Shown: positions 12,957-25,262 of the stretch, in pieces
How positions within the stretch are numbered: the stretch's first letter is position 1
Layout of the letters: each line of letters starts with the position of its first letter
DNA from: Apodemus sylvaticus
Taxonomy: Eukaryota > Chordata > Mammalia > Rodentia > Muridae
Direction: 5' to 3'
Length of the DNA: 64,000 nt
NCBI RefSeq assembly: GCF_947179515.1
Contig: NC_067495.1
Span: 87,203,335-87,267,334 of the forward strand
Position numbers and translations under genes: made by a program
Notes under the pieces: model-generated
The model's input: the letters and a program-made list of their open reading frames with translations, nothing else
Databases searched by the model: none
Told to the model about the DNA's origin: nothing

Positions 12957-13580
12957 ACACACACACACACACACACACACATTTATGCAGTGATTGTTAA
13001 GAGAGAAGGTTTTATAGCAGCATTTCTGATATTCTGGTTCCTACACTCTTCTCACTGCTTCCTTGTTCTTCCTTGAGCTGTACATAGATGAGATGTAGAT
13101 GTGTCCATTGCTGCTGGGCTCCCCATGATATAGTTAATCTCTGTATTGTGTCCAGTTGTAGGGTATTTTTGTTTGTTTTCCATTGGCTCTAAAGGGGAAG
13201 TTTGTTTGAATGTCTACAGTTATCTGTGGATACTAAAGTAAGATTTAGAACATAGTTACGAATTATGCTTGCCTGGGAATATGGCTGTAGTAGATTCTCT
13301 TCTAAAATCCATAACCTCAATAGTGGCATTTGGCTAGGTTTCTAGTACTAGGCATTATTTCCCTCCTGTTGAAGAGGCCTAAAATCCAATTAGACAGCTG
13401 TTGCTTACTACTGGCATGTGAGTACCACTTACTGCACCTTGATGGATATCTTGCCACGTGATCATTGTTGTAGTTCATAGGTGTCACACATGGGTAGGAT
13501 TATTAAGTGTTTTCTCTCTGTTGGCAGCATTAGTATTTAATGTGAAAGGGATTTTTATATACCATTTCTTGGTTTCCAAA
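12620..13580 (-). mobile_element. Old Lx-type L1, 3' UTR part
   Basis: The plus strand resembles the reverse complement of the long Lx 3' UTR of murine rodents. The matching pieces, in order, are the 'ttccttcctactcttcccaa' region, a 'gggagtggtttcaggggtga' region, a 'ctgggctccccatgat' region, 'gaggcctaaaatccaatta', 'ttgccacgtgatcattgttg' and 'gtcacacatgggtaggatta'. It is much diverged and is interrupted by the TC/AC array. The outer limits are approximate. Confidence 0.6.
12910..12981. repeat. (TC)n(AC)n compound microsatellite
   Basis: TC units at 12910-12953 followed after 'gt' by CA units to 12981. Long false reading frames run through it. Confidence 0.96.
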
Positions 13581-13725
13581 TATTATGTCCTTTCATAAAA
13601 ACTTAAGGTACAGCCCTGTTCATAAATCAGGTTGGTTCCTAGGGCAACCTTAATAGTGCTATCAACTAAATTTTTTTATATCACAAACACCCTTTACAAA
13701 GAGTCTCAGATCATTTTTATCTTGA

Positions 13726-13760
13726 CACCCCCCCCCCCCACACACACACACACTCACACA
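13726..13760. repeat. (C)n(CA)n microsatellite
   Basis: A run of about 12 C residues passes into CA units, then 'ctcacaca'. Confidence 0.92.
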
Positions 13761-13905
13761 AGGTCAACAAGGCAGGCAGTATTAATCCTGTTGTGCAAAT
13801 GAAAAACATATGAGAAAGGAGACTATGCATTTTTCCCAAAATTATATGGAAAATGAATGGGACAAGCTCTCTGGTTTTGTTACATTGCAATTGTGCATTT
13901 GTTAA
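13761..13905 (-). mobile_element. MIR SINE fragment
   Basis: 'aggcaggcagtattaatcct', a 'tgcaaatgaaaaac' region, and 'aaaatgaatgggacaagct' follow the order of the reverse complement of the MIR core (the ancient mammalian SINE whose forward core reads 'cctcatctgtaaaatggg'). Confidence 0.5.
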
Positions 13906-15625
13906 ACAGTTACCTAGGACTTCTATGAAAAGCTTTAGGATTTCTTCAAAGCAAATTATCAAGGTATATGATAAATTTGCTATCTGTTACATAGAATAAA
14001 AAATTGCATATTTGGAAATGCATACATTGGGTCATGAATCTAAAGTTTTGGATTTATTTTGAGCCTTATTAATTCTTCCTGGCTTTTATTAAGTGTCCTT
14101 TAAAGGGTCCTCACTGATGCTTCCTGAGTTTCAAAGAGTTAATTGGCTTACAAAACATGTTGAAATTGCACTCAGGAAATTATTCACTTATCTCTTAATA
14201 TTTTGTTTACAATTTTTTAATCATTATTAATTCATTTCTGTATATTGTGACCATTTAAAATAAAAATAAATAAACAAAATGTGCAAGTAAACATTATGTT
14301 TTATTACTAAATATTTGGTACAGTTGTAAAACACTAAAGAAAACTCCCGAAGATACAATCCCATGTTAAAAATTTCCAAGTGTGTCTTTTTGACATACAA
14401 ATTCAATGTAATTTGCATAAGTAAAAACACTTTTTCAGTAGTTTGTCATTATTTTGAAAGCATTCACAAATACTTTTTTTCTTTGAAAATATGAAAAATA
14501 AAATTATTGAAGAGGTTTAAGTGAATGCCATTGGAAGAACCAAAACATATTTTTATTGATCTGCATCCCCTCATAAAATATCACTGTTGAAATATGATTG
14601 TCATCTGCCTAATCATAGCCTCTTCCATAGACTTTTTTCCTACTTATAAACCTTTAATCAAACATGGAAAGGTACTAAAATGTCAACCATGAAAAATTTA
14701 AGAAAATGTTGATGAATGCAAAATTGATAAAGCTTCCATTTCCAATAGCAGGGCCTCAGTTCCATGACCATGATTTTTTTCGCTCCATTTCTGATTCCAC
14801 AAAACATGTGACCATTAGACTTTGCTGTTAAATAACATATGGCTGCCATCAAAAGCCCTATCTTTAGAGGATCCATTTTATATGCTTGCTTCCTCCTCTC
14901 CCATGGCTTTTGAAGGTGTTTGTCCGCTGTCCTTGGGTTACTGCCTTACTTATACTCTCCCTTTTTTCTCTGTCTTCCCTTCTAGTTGCACTGGCCATAC
15001 AACATAAACAGTTCAATCATAATATCCAGCATCAGTCCTGTGCCTGTCCTTAGGCTATCTTATTTTTCATCCTTCTTTCTTATTGTTCTTTTCAAATCCC
15101 AACTCCTACATGGGAGACAGAAGTCACACTGCCAACCTAATGCAATCTAATTTTTAACTATACACTGCCAGGAAGGCAGAACGCCTTGCCATTTTTACCA
15201 CTCTGTTCTCCTTGCTCTTGAAACACCAGAGTCCATTTTCTATATTCACAGATAAGAATAGTCTTCTTTCTTTGTGAATGGGAGAATGTCATTTTTATTT
15301 ACTGTCCTATATCTCAAACAATATATTGTCCCTCTCCTCTAAAAATTATTTTCTTTTTTAGTATGTAGGATCACTGAAGTCTGACAATGACTCTAACTTG
15401 TTTCAAACAACTTACAACAACATAAACCCCATGAAGTCAGAGGTAGTAGTTTGCTCCCCCTCACTTGTTTGTCTTTGCTATTTATTAAGAACACTGCTGT
15501 GCCATTAATACCTTAAAAATTACTGTGCGTTATACATGTACCTTAGAAGAATGTCAGATACCTGGTTCAGCTATACTTCCCATGTTTAGAAGTACTGTTA
15601 CCCTACAACCTGTTGTTCATAAGAG
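13906..15625. other. Intronic or intergenic sequence, nothing recognised
   Basis: AT-rich sequence without a recognisable gene or repeat. TAAT-rich stretches at 14010-14230 could be regulatory, but nothing here proves it. Confidence 0.5.
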
Positions 15626-15805
15626 AGTAGAGCAAATTGGTTAGAACCATAGACTAGACTATATAACTTTGGATATTGGTTCTGCCATTTAGCATATTAT
15701 ATGATCTTGAGGATATTTTTGATGTCTAGGTTTCTGATATTGAATTAGTAACAAGATATTTTTTATAGGGAGCTATTGAGGACAAAATGTGCATGGGAAA
15801 CATAA
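15626..15805 (+). mobile_element. MIR SINE
   Basis: 'ttggttagaaccatagact', 'ttctgccatttagc', 'atgatcttgagga', and a decayed region leading to 'gggagctattgaggac' lie in the same order as the MIR consensus. Diverged but nearly full length. Confidence 0.65.
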
Positions 15806-18800
15806 TTATTAACACTGAGACCTATAGCTTTGTAATTTCTTGTACTACATTAGTTTCCTTTTTAAAGCCTATCATAACCATAAGGAAATCAGTTAGAAAG
15901 AGTATGTTCGGGTCAGTTCTTAAACCTTTAACAAGTCTGTGAGTAAGCCATATAGTTACATAACAGAGAAGTTAATTGGTATGAAAAAATTGATTTAGAT
16001 TTCTCTGACTTATTTTGTACAATGATCATTTGGCAATTAAGAAATTTGTTTTACTTTCTTGTAGCTTATTTTTCTGCTTTTATTGCCTGGAATTATAGGA
16101 TCTAGCTATGAATTTCTGAATACTTTATGCTGGCTATGTTTATATTTTATTTACTTTGAGGGTTTTAGAAGAAAAAAGTTCCCCAGCATGCTTTGCTCTT
16201 GTCTATACTTTTGCTATAAAAAAACATAATGTTGTTTTTTTCCTCCATCCTTATATAGGAATATAGTCTTGTTGATTTCTGTGAAAGACACTCACATAAT
16301 TTTCTCTACATTGTGGAATTGATTATATACATTTGACACTTTAAGAGATAGAAACAGAAACCATCTCTACAAAGATATCTTGTAGCATTGTGCATATAGA
16401 AATATCTAAAAGACAGAAGTCTGGCTTTGTGCTCTTCTTTATTCTATTAGAATGCATATTTTCTGTCTCTTTTTTCATATCCTTATGAGAAATCTGGACT
16501 GGGAGTTTGCTTGTGTCCCTTTCAAGTAGCATTTTTTAAAAATCGAGAACATGTATCAGCAAGGTTTTTCTACAAAGAGCTTAATATTAAATATTTTAGA
16601 TCTTGTACACCAGATAATTCCCCTGTTACAAGGACTCTACTCTCCTTCTGTATTGCAAAAGCAGCCACTGGCCATACATAAATGAATGGGGCTGGCTGTA
16701 TTCCAACAAAACATTATTTATGGTTACTAAAATTTGGAATTCATACAATTTTCATGATTTAAGGCACTGTTCTGTTCCAACCACTTAAAAATGCAGAAGG
16801 CATTCTTATCTTAGATTATCCTAAAACAATAAGCCAGGTTCTTATGCCTATAGTTGTTTGCCAACTACTAATCAAGACCGGATTTTAGAGGGAGAGGGTG
16901 CAACCTATTGTATGAAAGACGTTGGCTTACAGCACTGTATTAGTGACCTTGTTTCATGAATAGTCTCTGTGCTTTCAAAAGATTCAAAGGAACTTTAGGC
17001 CAATCATATGTATGTTTACTTACTCTTGTATGTATTTCTTTGAAAATACTTTAAAATCTCTGGACTTTTGCTTCCTCTTTATACTGCCAAATATTTTGCT
17101 ACCTTTGTAGCTGAATAAACAATGAAAACATTGAAACAAGCTCATCTTCACTTGGTTCCCAGTTTATTCAAACTCCACAAATACTCTACCACTTATATAG
17201 AGCAAGCATGTGGATAAACGGTAGGTATATCCCCTTCAAACTTAGTTTCTATTTAAATAATGTATTCGAACAAGTTCATTCACTGTAAAGATCACAGTCT
17301 ACAAACATTTGAATGGATATTTTTCTCTTCATCTAAAATCATAAGTTCTATTTTACTAATTCATTTCATACATTTAACATTAAAGTCTATATTTCTTCAT
17401 AATATTGTACTAAGCTTTTATCAGTCATTCTCTTATTTCTGGTACTTCTGTTTACATCATGTTTATACTACTATATTCTTTGGTGAACTGTTTTTATTTC
17501 TCTTAGAAAGTATTTTAAGGCAGTTTGAAGCTAATATACCCTAGTATAGCCAGTGATAGAGAAGGTGAGGCCAAAGGAAGATGAAACTTTTACTGGCTTA
17601 ACACCCTTGATCCCTTCTCTTGCATCCCTGTTAATGGGCCAATTTTACAATTTAGGAATAGAAAACAGTTTGGGCTTTGAAGTATTTCCTCCTCTTCATA
17701 GGCAGAATTCTGACAGGTATTTTTATAGTTTTCAGACCTTGTAGGGATATTTTTAATTTAATGAACTCCTGTCACCTCCAAATGCAAATTAGCTTTCTGG
17801 TTGTTATTGGCAACATTTGTTTCAAGAGAAGTGTTGTAGCAAGACTTCTCAGCAAGGCAAAACATCTTAATAGAAATATCCATGGTGTCAGTACAAGAGT
17901 AGAGGAACTCAGGGAAAGGAACAGAGAAAAAGGAATGAATTACAAACATAGCCAAGAGGGAAATGACCTTAACCAATGTCTAGAAATGTTTGTACTTGAA
18001 ATGAGGCAGGGATGCAGAAATTATTACCTAGATTTATAGAGCCAGAAAGTAACTACAGACTAAATTATATCTTAGCAATATACTGAAACAATGTAACTGT
18101 TCAGAAGTCAGATCTATATGCAAATGACTGTGAATGTCCAGTGCCCAGGCAGATCTGCTTTAGTGGGCTGCCAGACTTCTGTCTGTTGCTGGTGCCAGAA
18201 ACCTAGGTATCATTCTTACTAATTCTTTCCTTACCCCTCACATTTTATCTATCTGAAATGCAAAATAGCTCTAGTATCTTTAATCATCTTCTGGAACCTT
18301 TGATATCTTTTGGACTATACTTAGGGTAACACCTCTCCCCTCCCCCCCCCAAAAAAAACAGAACAAAATAAATGAAAAAAAATAACAAAACCTTATCACA
18401 GAGACTCACTTACCTCTCTAGCCTCATTGTTGTTTGTTTTTGAAACCACTCTTTGGGACAAGGTAAAAATATCTATTTTTACTAAATTTCTGGATTAAAG
18501 ATAATAAAATAAATAATCAAGCTTTGTTTTATGTAGGGACCAGTTTCAGTAGTGAAGAACTCCAAGAACTATCAAAATCATATTCCTTTTACTTCCCTTA
18601 GTTTACATTGCCTTATTTCTGGGTACATAGCAATCCTGTTAGTCTCTACAGTTAGTTAATGAAGGAGGACAATGCAGCTATAGAGTTAATAGACCCATGC
18701 AAGCATCTTCTGTCTGACCTGTAACCCTATTATCCAGCAGAACAAATGGTAATCCAGGCAACAGAAATGTGGAATAGACTGAAATGACTCCAGCATTATG

Positions 18801-19240
18801 ACCTCAGCATAATGTCACTGATGCCATGACAACCCTTGTTCAATTTAAGTGAAATTGATGACTTTGTACTTGTACTTACCTGCAGACTTCATACATTAAA
18901 CATGTTTTCCCCCAAAATTGGGTCAAGTACAAGAATAACCACACTATATCATATAATCCTAGTAATTTCCCTAATGAGTTCAAGAATACAGTGGCTGAAA
19001 AAAATTGACCATGATCACAAATAGTAGACCAAAGAATATGATCCGTTTTTATGTAGCATTTTAGCTTTATAAAGACACTTTATATATATTTAGTTCTTGC
19101 TGAAAAAACATTGAAATGGTTTACTAATCCATCTTCTCCTTTCACACCTTACTAAGTAAATGACATACTGGAAGAAAGCTGATATTAAATGACTACTCTC
19201 ACGGAGGCATTATGAATGCACACTCAAAGAGTAAAAAGTT
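15806..19240. other. Intronic or intergenic sequence, nothing recognised
   Basis: About 3.4 kb without a supported gene. An open frame of 120 codons at 17677-18039 (+) lacks recognisable motifs and has no splice or initiation context, so I treat it as chance. A C-run/A-run junction lies at 18340-18358. Confidence 0.5.
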
Positions 19241-19241
19241 A

Positions 19242-19355
19242 AGACTGGCTTCATAGCAGTAGCTATGATATCAGCCCTGGAGGCAGGCAATGATAGGATC
19301 TGGGATTTTGGCCTTGCCTGGGATACACAGTGAAAGTCAATCTCTAAACAAATAA
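19242..19355 (+). mobile_element. Fossil B1/ID-B1 SINE
   Basis: 'ctggaggcaggcaatgat', 'ggccttgcctgggatacaca' and 'gtgaaagtcaatctctaa' follow the B1 right half (aggcaggcag...gccagcctgg...tctc). Heavily diverged. Confidence 0.4.
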
Positions 19356-19839
19356 TCAAATAACCCAAACCATTGCAGATAGTTTGGTAGTGTCTTGATG
19401 AGAAACAGTATTCATGTAATCACCTAGATTATCACAATTTTAGCACTATTAAGTATAAGACGTTTTTCCATGTGATTTTCATCTCTTTGATTTTATTGTA
19501 ATAATTACATAACTGTTACACTGCAGAATGAAGCTTACAAAAAGTTTTACACTGAAAATTTTTAGATTTTAAAAATTAGAATTTTAGATTTCTTAATTCT
19601 AGGCTTAGTCAACGTGCTCTCATGAGTTTTGTTATTTTATAACTTTATTAATAATTTTAAGACCTTCTATTGTCATGTTTAAAAGTTTCTTTTGACAGTG
19701 TTTGCTTTTGTTACTAGTGTTGTGATTCTAAGGTAAAGTAAGAAGAGCATATTGCATACATTTTATAAGTGAAAGTATTAGTATTAATCCACCATGAAGG
19801 ATTTATCAGAATTTGAAGGTTCTTGCTGTTGTGTGATAC

Positions 19840-20350
19840 TTGCACAACTCTCACCCCAGACCAAATTACAGACACCACCCAAGTGCAATTTGCTGAGGCA
19901 ATAAGTTTTGATGTAGTTTACTTACAAAAATTAAGATAAGGGGTTACTAACAGGAGAAGAAATTACTCAGAGAGCTGTGTCACCAAAGTCCATCTGAGCA
20001 TGGGTGACAGTTTATGAAAGCAGGAATCATTGTGCTCATTGCACAATTTGCAGGTACCTCAATAGGTTGGAAAGTGTCCTTTTAGAGCTATGTGGAGGAG
20101 ATAGCTCAAATGATCTGAGTTACTTCTAGTCATCTCAATTGCCTTTCAGGTAGCTAACCTGTATTGAGAATCCGTAGTCCTTAGTGTTTATATATACTTG
20201 GTTAAGGAGATGCATACTGAATCTGGTGAGTTTCAGGAACTTCCTGAAATTTTTGAGTTCTTTACTCCCTGAGTGTAACAAGTTTCCCTGCAGAAAATTA
20301 AGTATTTCTCCTCCCTTTAGGACAGTGTGTGCCTTAAAAAACTTCACTCA
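19840..20350. repeat. Probable rodent interspersed repeat, family not recognised
   Basis: The text around 'ttactcagagagctgtgtca', 'gcatgggtgacagtttat' and 'caataggttggaaagtgtc' looks like a dispersed murid repeat I have seen in other loci. I cannot assign it to a family, a strand or exact ends. Confidence 0.3.
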
Positions 20351-20965
20351 GAGATGGAAGAATTTTTTTAGGAGGAAATTGCTATATAATACTAGCAAAG
20401 TTTTGTGATCTCTTGTTTTGGATTGGCTTGGTTTTTTTGTGTTTTGTTTTGTTGTTTTGTTCTTAGAAGTTGAGAATAACTGCTGTATTGATAGAGGAAA
20501 GGAAAGGGTAATTGATCTAATTGTATTAAAATCACCACAAATAAAGCAATAATTAAAAATAAACACAAAAGAGTATATATATTCTAATTATAGGTATATT
20601 CTTTCATGTGCCTTTATAGCATTAGCATTTTCATATTTGGTTGTTGTCTAGTTTAGAATCTGTGATTTGCTTTTCTAACTATCCACGACTCTAATAACTT
20701 TTAAGCCTTGAAGACGAATGTTTTTCCAGAGATTTAGGGTTCAAATTTGATTTCTGCAAGTCCTGAGAGTTATGAATATCACACTATTCATTTTACTAAC
20801 AGTCATATACTGGAAGATGGGCTTATCCAGTGAAGTATTTCACAGCTATACAGAAAATGAATTTGAAGGTATATATTAATACTAAATAGTTACAATTTTT
20901 CTTAATAAAGCAAAGATGATAAAATTAAGAATAACAAACTTGCCATGGTAATAATAATAATTATT

Positions 20966-21077
20966 ATGCCAGCATTCAAAAGACAGAAGCAACTATATCT
21001 CTAGTCTACATGGAAGGTTGCTGGACAGCCAAAACAATATAATAGAGAATCCCTGTCTAAAAATAGTAAAAAAAAAT
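20966..21077 (+). mobile_element. Fossil B1 SINE
   Basis: 'ttatgccagcattcaaaag', 'agtctacatggaaggttgct', 'ggacagccaaaacaatat' and 'gagaatccctgtcta' plus an A-rich tail match B1 in order. The 5' end is eroded. Confidence 0.65.
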
Positions 21078-21261
21078 TAAAAATAAGAATAGCAATTCTA
21101 TTACTTAAGTTAACTCTCCATAAGAGTGCAATTCAAAATATCCCAGTATCCCCTCAATAAAGGTTTTATATGGCCTATTAAAAGTTGAGATGTGGGTGGT
21201 CAGAATGTTTTTCAAGGAAAATGATTGGGTTTTTTGGTTTGTCTTTTGTTTTTTTCTCATC

Positions 21262-21301
21262 TTTCTTTGAACCATGGTTTTATTTCTTTGAACCATGGTT
21301 T
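21262..21301. repeat. Short tandem duplication, 21-bp period
   Basis: 'tttctttgaaccatggttt' occurs at 21262-21280 and 21283-21301, separated by two bases. Confidence 0.9.
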
Positions 21302-22118
21302 AGATACATTGCGCAAGCTGAATAAGGTGGGCTCCTTCTTTCCCACATTCTGAGTGCTGGTATTTTAATAGAAACATTCTTTGTAATAAATTTTGCTCTT
21401 CTGATAATAAGAGCAAATATTTCCAAAAAGTTTTTTTCCAGCATTGCTTTAGAGAAGTTTCAACTTGCTATGTACCTCCCAACATTGGCCTTGAGCTAAT
21501 ACTGTCAGCAAAAGCAGGAGATTTCAGTTTGTTTTCGCCTTTGATTCTAAAATTCACACATAGTATTTGCTGTAGGCAGAATAATAGTTGTAGGGGAGTC
21601 AGCAGGTAGGAGAAGTGTATTTCTTCATGGGCAGCTGTCCACTGCTGTTGATTTGTAGTCAGGATATAGGGGGGCTTGTTTTTTGTTTTTTTTCTAAAAC
21701 TCATTATTTAGAAAGTTTCCTCCTTTTTCCCCTTCCTTCTCAATCTAGCTAACATTTTAGCTATTTAGGTAGTTACCTTCCACGGGTTATTGGTAAATTT
21801 TCTTTCTATGCACTATTCAAGTTTTAATTTCCTTATTTAAACATATTGTGTTCAGATTGAGGTTTTCAGGCCTAGAAACTCAATACATTGTTGAACCCAG
21901 ATACTGAAATGCACTTACTGATTTTTTTAAGAGTTAAACAATGTGGTAGTGGTTTTCTTTCCTTACTATAGTTCTTTCACATTCAGTTTCAGTTCAGACT
22001 ACATGATGAGCTCTGTTTAGAAAACTACCTTCCATTCACATGGACATGAAATAGGAGTATGTGAAGATGTAGAGGGAATGCATAGTTTTAAATTATAGTT
22101 ACAAAGAATGCAACTTAA

Positions 22119-22206
22119 ACTGGCATAGTGACACACATGTATAATCCCAGCCTGTGAAAGATTCATGGTCAGGTTAAACCAGTGTTGTCTACATAGCCAT
22201 ACCTTG
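22119..22206 (+). mobile_element. Fossil B1 SINE
   Basis: 'ctggcatagtgacacacatg', 'tataatcccagcctgtgaa', 'gttgtctacatagccatac' match the B1 left end and core. Diverged. Confidence 0.5.
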
Positions 22207-22269
22207 GCCCATCCCATAATAAAAAAGAATGTAAAGGAATGTTAGCTGAGTTGCATATTCTCTTAAATT

Positions 22270-22307
22270 TTATTTATTTATTTATTTATTTATTTATTTT
22301 TTTTTTA
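22270..22307. repeat. (TTTA)n array from an L1 poly(A) tail
   Basis: Eight or nine TTTA units and a T-run form the outer end of the minus-strand L1 tail. Confidence 0.93.
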
Positions 22308-22545
22308 TTCGATATATTTTTTATTTACATTTCAAATGATTTCCCCTTTTCTGGCCCCCCACACACGCTGAAAGTCCCATAAGCCCTCTCCCCTCCCTGT
22401 TCTCCCACCCACCCCTTCCCATTTCCCTGTTCTGGTTTGCCCTATACTGCTTCACTGAGTCTTCCAGAATAAGGGGCCACTCCTCCATTCTTCTTGGACA
22501 CCATTTGATGTGTGGATTATGTTTTGGGTATTCCAGTTTTCTAGG

Positions 22546-23543
22546 CTGATATCCACTTATTAGTGAGTGCATACCATGATTGATCTTTTGAGACTGGGTT
22601 ACCTCACTTAGTATGATGTACTCCAGCTCTATCCATTTGTCTAAGAATTTCGTGAATTCATTGTTTCTAATGCCTGAATAGTAATCCATTGTGTATATAT
22701 ACCACATTTTTTGCATCCACTCTTCTGTTGAGGGATACCTGGGTTCTTTCCAGCTTCTTGCTATTATAAATAGGGCTGCTATGAACATAGTGGAGCATGT
22801 ATCCTTATTGCATGCTGAAGAATCCTCTGGGTATATGCCCAGGAGTGGCATAGCAGGATCTTCTGGAAGTGAGGTGCCCAGTTTTCAGAGGAACCGCCAG
22901 ACTGATTTCCAGAGTGGTTGTACCAATTTGCAACCCCACCAGCAGTGGAGGAATGTTCCTCTTTCTCCACATCCTCGCCAACACCTGCTGTCTCCTGAGT
23001 TTTTAATCTTAGCCATTCTGACTGCTATAAGGTGAAATCTCAGGGTTGTTTTGATTCGCGTTTCCCTAATGACTAATGAGTTGAGCATTTTTTAAGATTC
23101 TTCTCCGCCATCCAAAGTTCTTCAGGTGAAAATTCTTTATCTCTGTACCCCATTTTTAAATAGGGTTATTTGGTTTTCTGGGGTCTAACTTCTTGAGTTC
23201 TTTGTATATATTGGATGTTAGCCCTCTATCTGGTGTAGGGTTAGTGAAGATCTTTTCCCAGTTTGTTGGTTGCCGATTTGTCCTTTTGATGGTGTCCTTT
23301 GCCTTACAAAAACTTTGTAATTTTATGAGGTTCCCATTTGTCTATTCTTGATCTTAGAGCATACGCTATTGGTGTTCTGTTCAGAAACTTTCCCCCTGTA
23401 CTGAGGTCCTCAAGGGTCTTCCCCAGTTTCTTTTCTATTAGCTTCAGAGTGTCTGGCTTTATGTGTAGATCGTTGATCCATTTGGAGTTGAGCTTAGTAC
23501 AAGGAGACAAGGATGGATCAATTCGCATTCTTCTGCATACTGA
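22546..23543 (-). pseudogene. L1 ORF2 C-terminal part, stop codon lost, frameshifted
   Basis: Encodes the C-terminal region of ORF2, including the Cys/His segment CWRGCGERGTFLHC (around 22950) and the terminal MWYIYTMDYYS...SGY. Instead of the usual stop after SGY there is CAG (plus-strand ctg at 22546-22548), so the frame reads on into the 3' UTR down to 22321. At least one frameshift splits it near 22850-22890, and another lies upstream near 23090-23300. The piece upstream of about 23543 is non-L1 sequence that happens to stay open to 23663. Confidence 0.88.
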
Positions 23544-24880
23544 TGTGCCACTTCTGAATTTCATTTTGGAATGATGGGGATTAGGAATTTCATATATGGG
23601 TCCTATTTCCCATTTATTTTCTTTAAAGCCCAAATAAGCCCTTGGTGTTGAGATTTTTGCCATTTGTCATTGTATAAATGTATAAACATATTCACTTCAT
23701 TTCTATACGTAGCATTCATATAAAATGAAACTACTAGCTTACACATGCATTTGAGAAAGCATACAACAATGCCCATTGTTCAGGGTGCTTTTAATATATC
23801 ACACATGTTTTCTGGATGAGTCATTTTGATGGTTTGTGCTTCAGCTGATAGTAATTCTACTGAATGTATTCAGTTATGGAAAATCAGAAAAGGCATGTAG
23901 TCACTTTGGAGCATATTCAGTCATAGTCTTACAAGAGGAAAATTTTACTTGCCCTTTCTTTGAGCTCAGATGTAAAAAGAGCCCTGTTATTTTGTCAGTG
24001 TTTAAAATTAATTAAAAATTAATTGATACAGCAGGGAAAACCCAAGTTCATTGGAAAAGACTTTATGTTTATATGAAATAGTACATTCTAAATACAGTCT
24101 AGAGAATGTCATACAAGTACTGTGATTTTATTTCTTTAAATGTGTATTTGTTCTCCTATATATTATGTAATTGAAGAGTCTTTCAATCCAATTTGTCATT
24201 TAAAATATTTATCTAATATTTTGCTTGTCTTAAAGTCATAAATTAAAATAAATTGACTAAAGATCAAGCTACTATCATATATTTGCCAGAAGCCAAGAAA
24301 TGCATGCATATATTTTTCAACTCTAGCAAGTAGATAAATAAAATTTGAAAGCAAAGTTTCTCCTACATATAACTCAAGAGAGTATACTATGCTTAAAAGG
24401 TTATTTATGGAGTACATGAAAGAAAGCTATAAGAAAGAACATGGTAGCTATAATTTAATTTTTAGTGTTATAATTCAGATTCAGTAATTCAATAGCAGAT
24501 GCAAAAAATGAAATGAGAAAAAAAAATGAATTGCTGAATTGCCACCAGAGTGACTAATCAGTCATTAAAAATGTCTGTAGTGGGGATTTACTTGGATAGA
24601 AAATGTTTGAACTGTCGTAAAAGACTCCCTAATTTATATTAGTGAACTAATGTAATGACAGGCACAAAAATACGTCCTCAGCCTGAGGCTATTCTGAAGA
24701 CAAGCATTGGTAACCCACTGTAGTACATACCTAGTTCTGGAGCATCTGCTACTGCCACTACCAGGAAAAGTACCCCTATTTCTTGCTATAGTAGGGTAGG
24801 AGCTGCATAAATACTCATTATAGACCTTGACTGTTAATTCTGTTTTTTTGTAATATTTTATCAATTTTGTTTTTCACTCT
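23544..24880. other. Intronic or intergenic sequence, nothing recognised
   Basis: AT-rich DNA with no supported gene. 23544-23663 keeps the minus-strand frame of the neighbouring L1 open for 40 codons, but I do not recognise the peptide. Confidence 0.45.
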
Positions 24881-24881
24881 G

Positions 24882-24946
24882 CGTGTGTTTGCATGTTTGT
24901 GCGTGTACTTGTGCGTGTGCATGTGTGTATGCGTGTGCGTGTGCGT

Positions 24947-24988
<42 letters not shown>

Positions 24989-24990
24989 TG
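24882..24990. repeat. (GTGTGC)n and (GT)n array
   Basis: Imperfect GT-rich sequence, then hexanucleotide GTGTGC units (about 24930-24956), then pure GT units to about 24982. Alternating purine-pyrimidine over about 100 bp favours Z-DNA. Confidence 0.95.
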
Positions 24991-25002
24991 TACCTACATT
25001 CC

Positions 25003-25262
25003 TGGTTCACATGTAGAAGCCAGAGGATTAGGTTGGGGAATAGGTTTCCTATTTACATCTTTTAGAGGCAGTCTCCTTCTTTTCTGTTGTTTTGAAGCCT
25101 TCATGCTTATCTTGCTTGTAAACTGGGTTATTCTCCTGTCCTTCCATGGGCATTGCTGAGATTTCAATCTGGGATTCCTGCTTTCTCGTGTAGATTTTTC
25201 CCTGGCATCCAGGAATTGAAGTCAAGTTGTCAGGCTTTTTACCCATGCAGCCAACTCATTGA
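25003..25262 (-). mobile_element. Composite SINE, B4/RSINE type
   Basis: 'catgtagaagccagaggat' at the left, a T-rich middle, and 'ctttttacccatgcagccaa' at the right correspond to the reverse complement of the murid composite SINE with a tRNA-like head ('gttggctcagtggtaaag'-like) and a B1-like body. Diverged. The exact subfamily is uncertain. Confidence 0.5.

Larger units (their letters stand above)
22270..23543 (-). mobile_element. LINE-1 (rat-type), 5'-truncated
   Basis: The plus strand starts with a (TTTA)n/poly(T) run (22270-22307), then the complement of the same 3' terminus seen in the first L1 ('attcgatatattttttattt'). The 3' UTR follows, and then ORF2 from its end backwards to about 23543, where similarity stops. 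About 1.27 kb remain. The A tail has grown into a (TAAA)n microsatellite. I could not find a matching target-site duplication, and the 120 bp beyond 23543 are not L1 that I recognise. Confidence 0.93.

Noticed and set aside
17677..18039. 120-codon open frame on the plus strand
   Set aside because: No recognisable motif, no initiation or splice context, and a mixed hydrophobic/polar make-up typical of chance frames. No second line of evidence.
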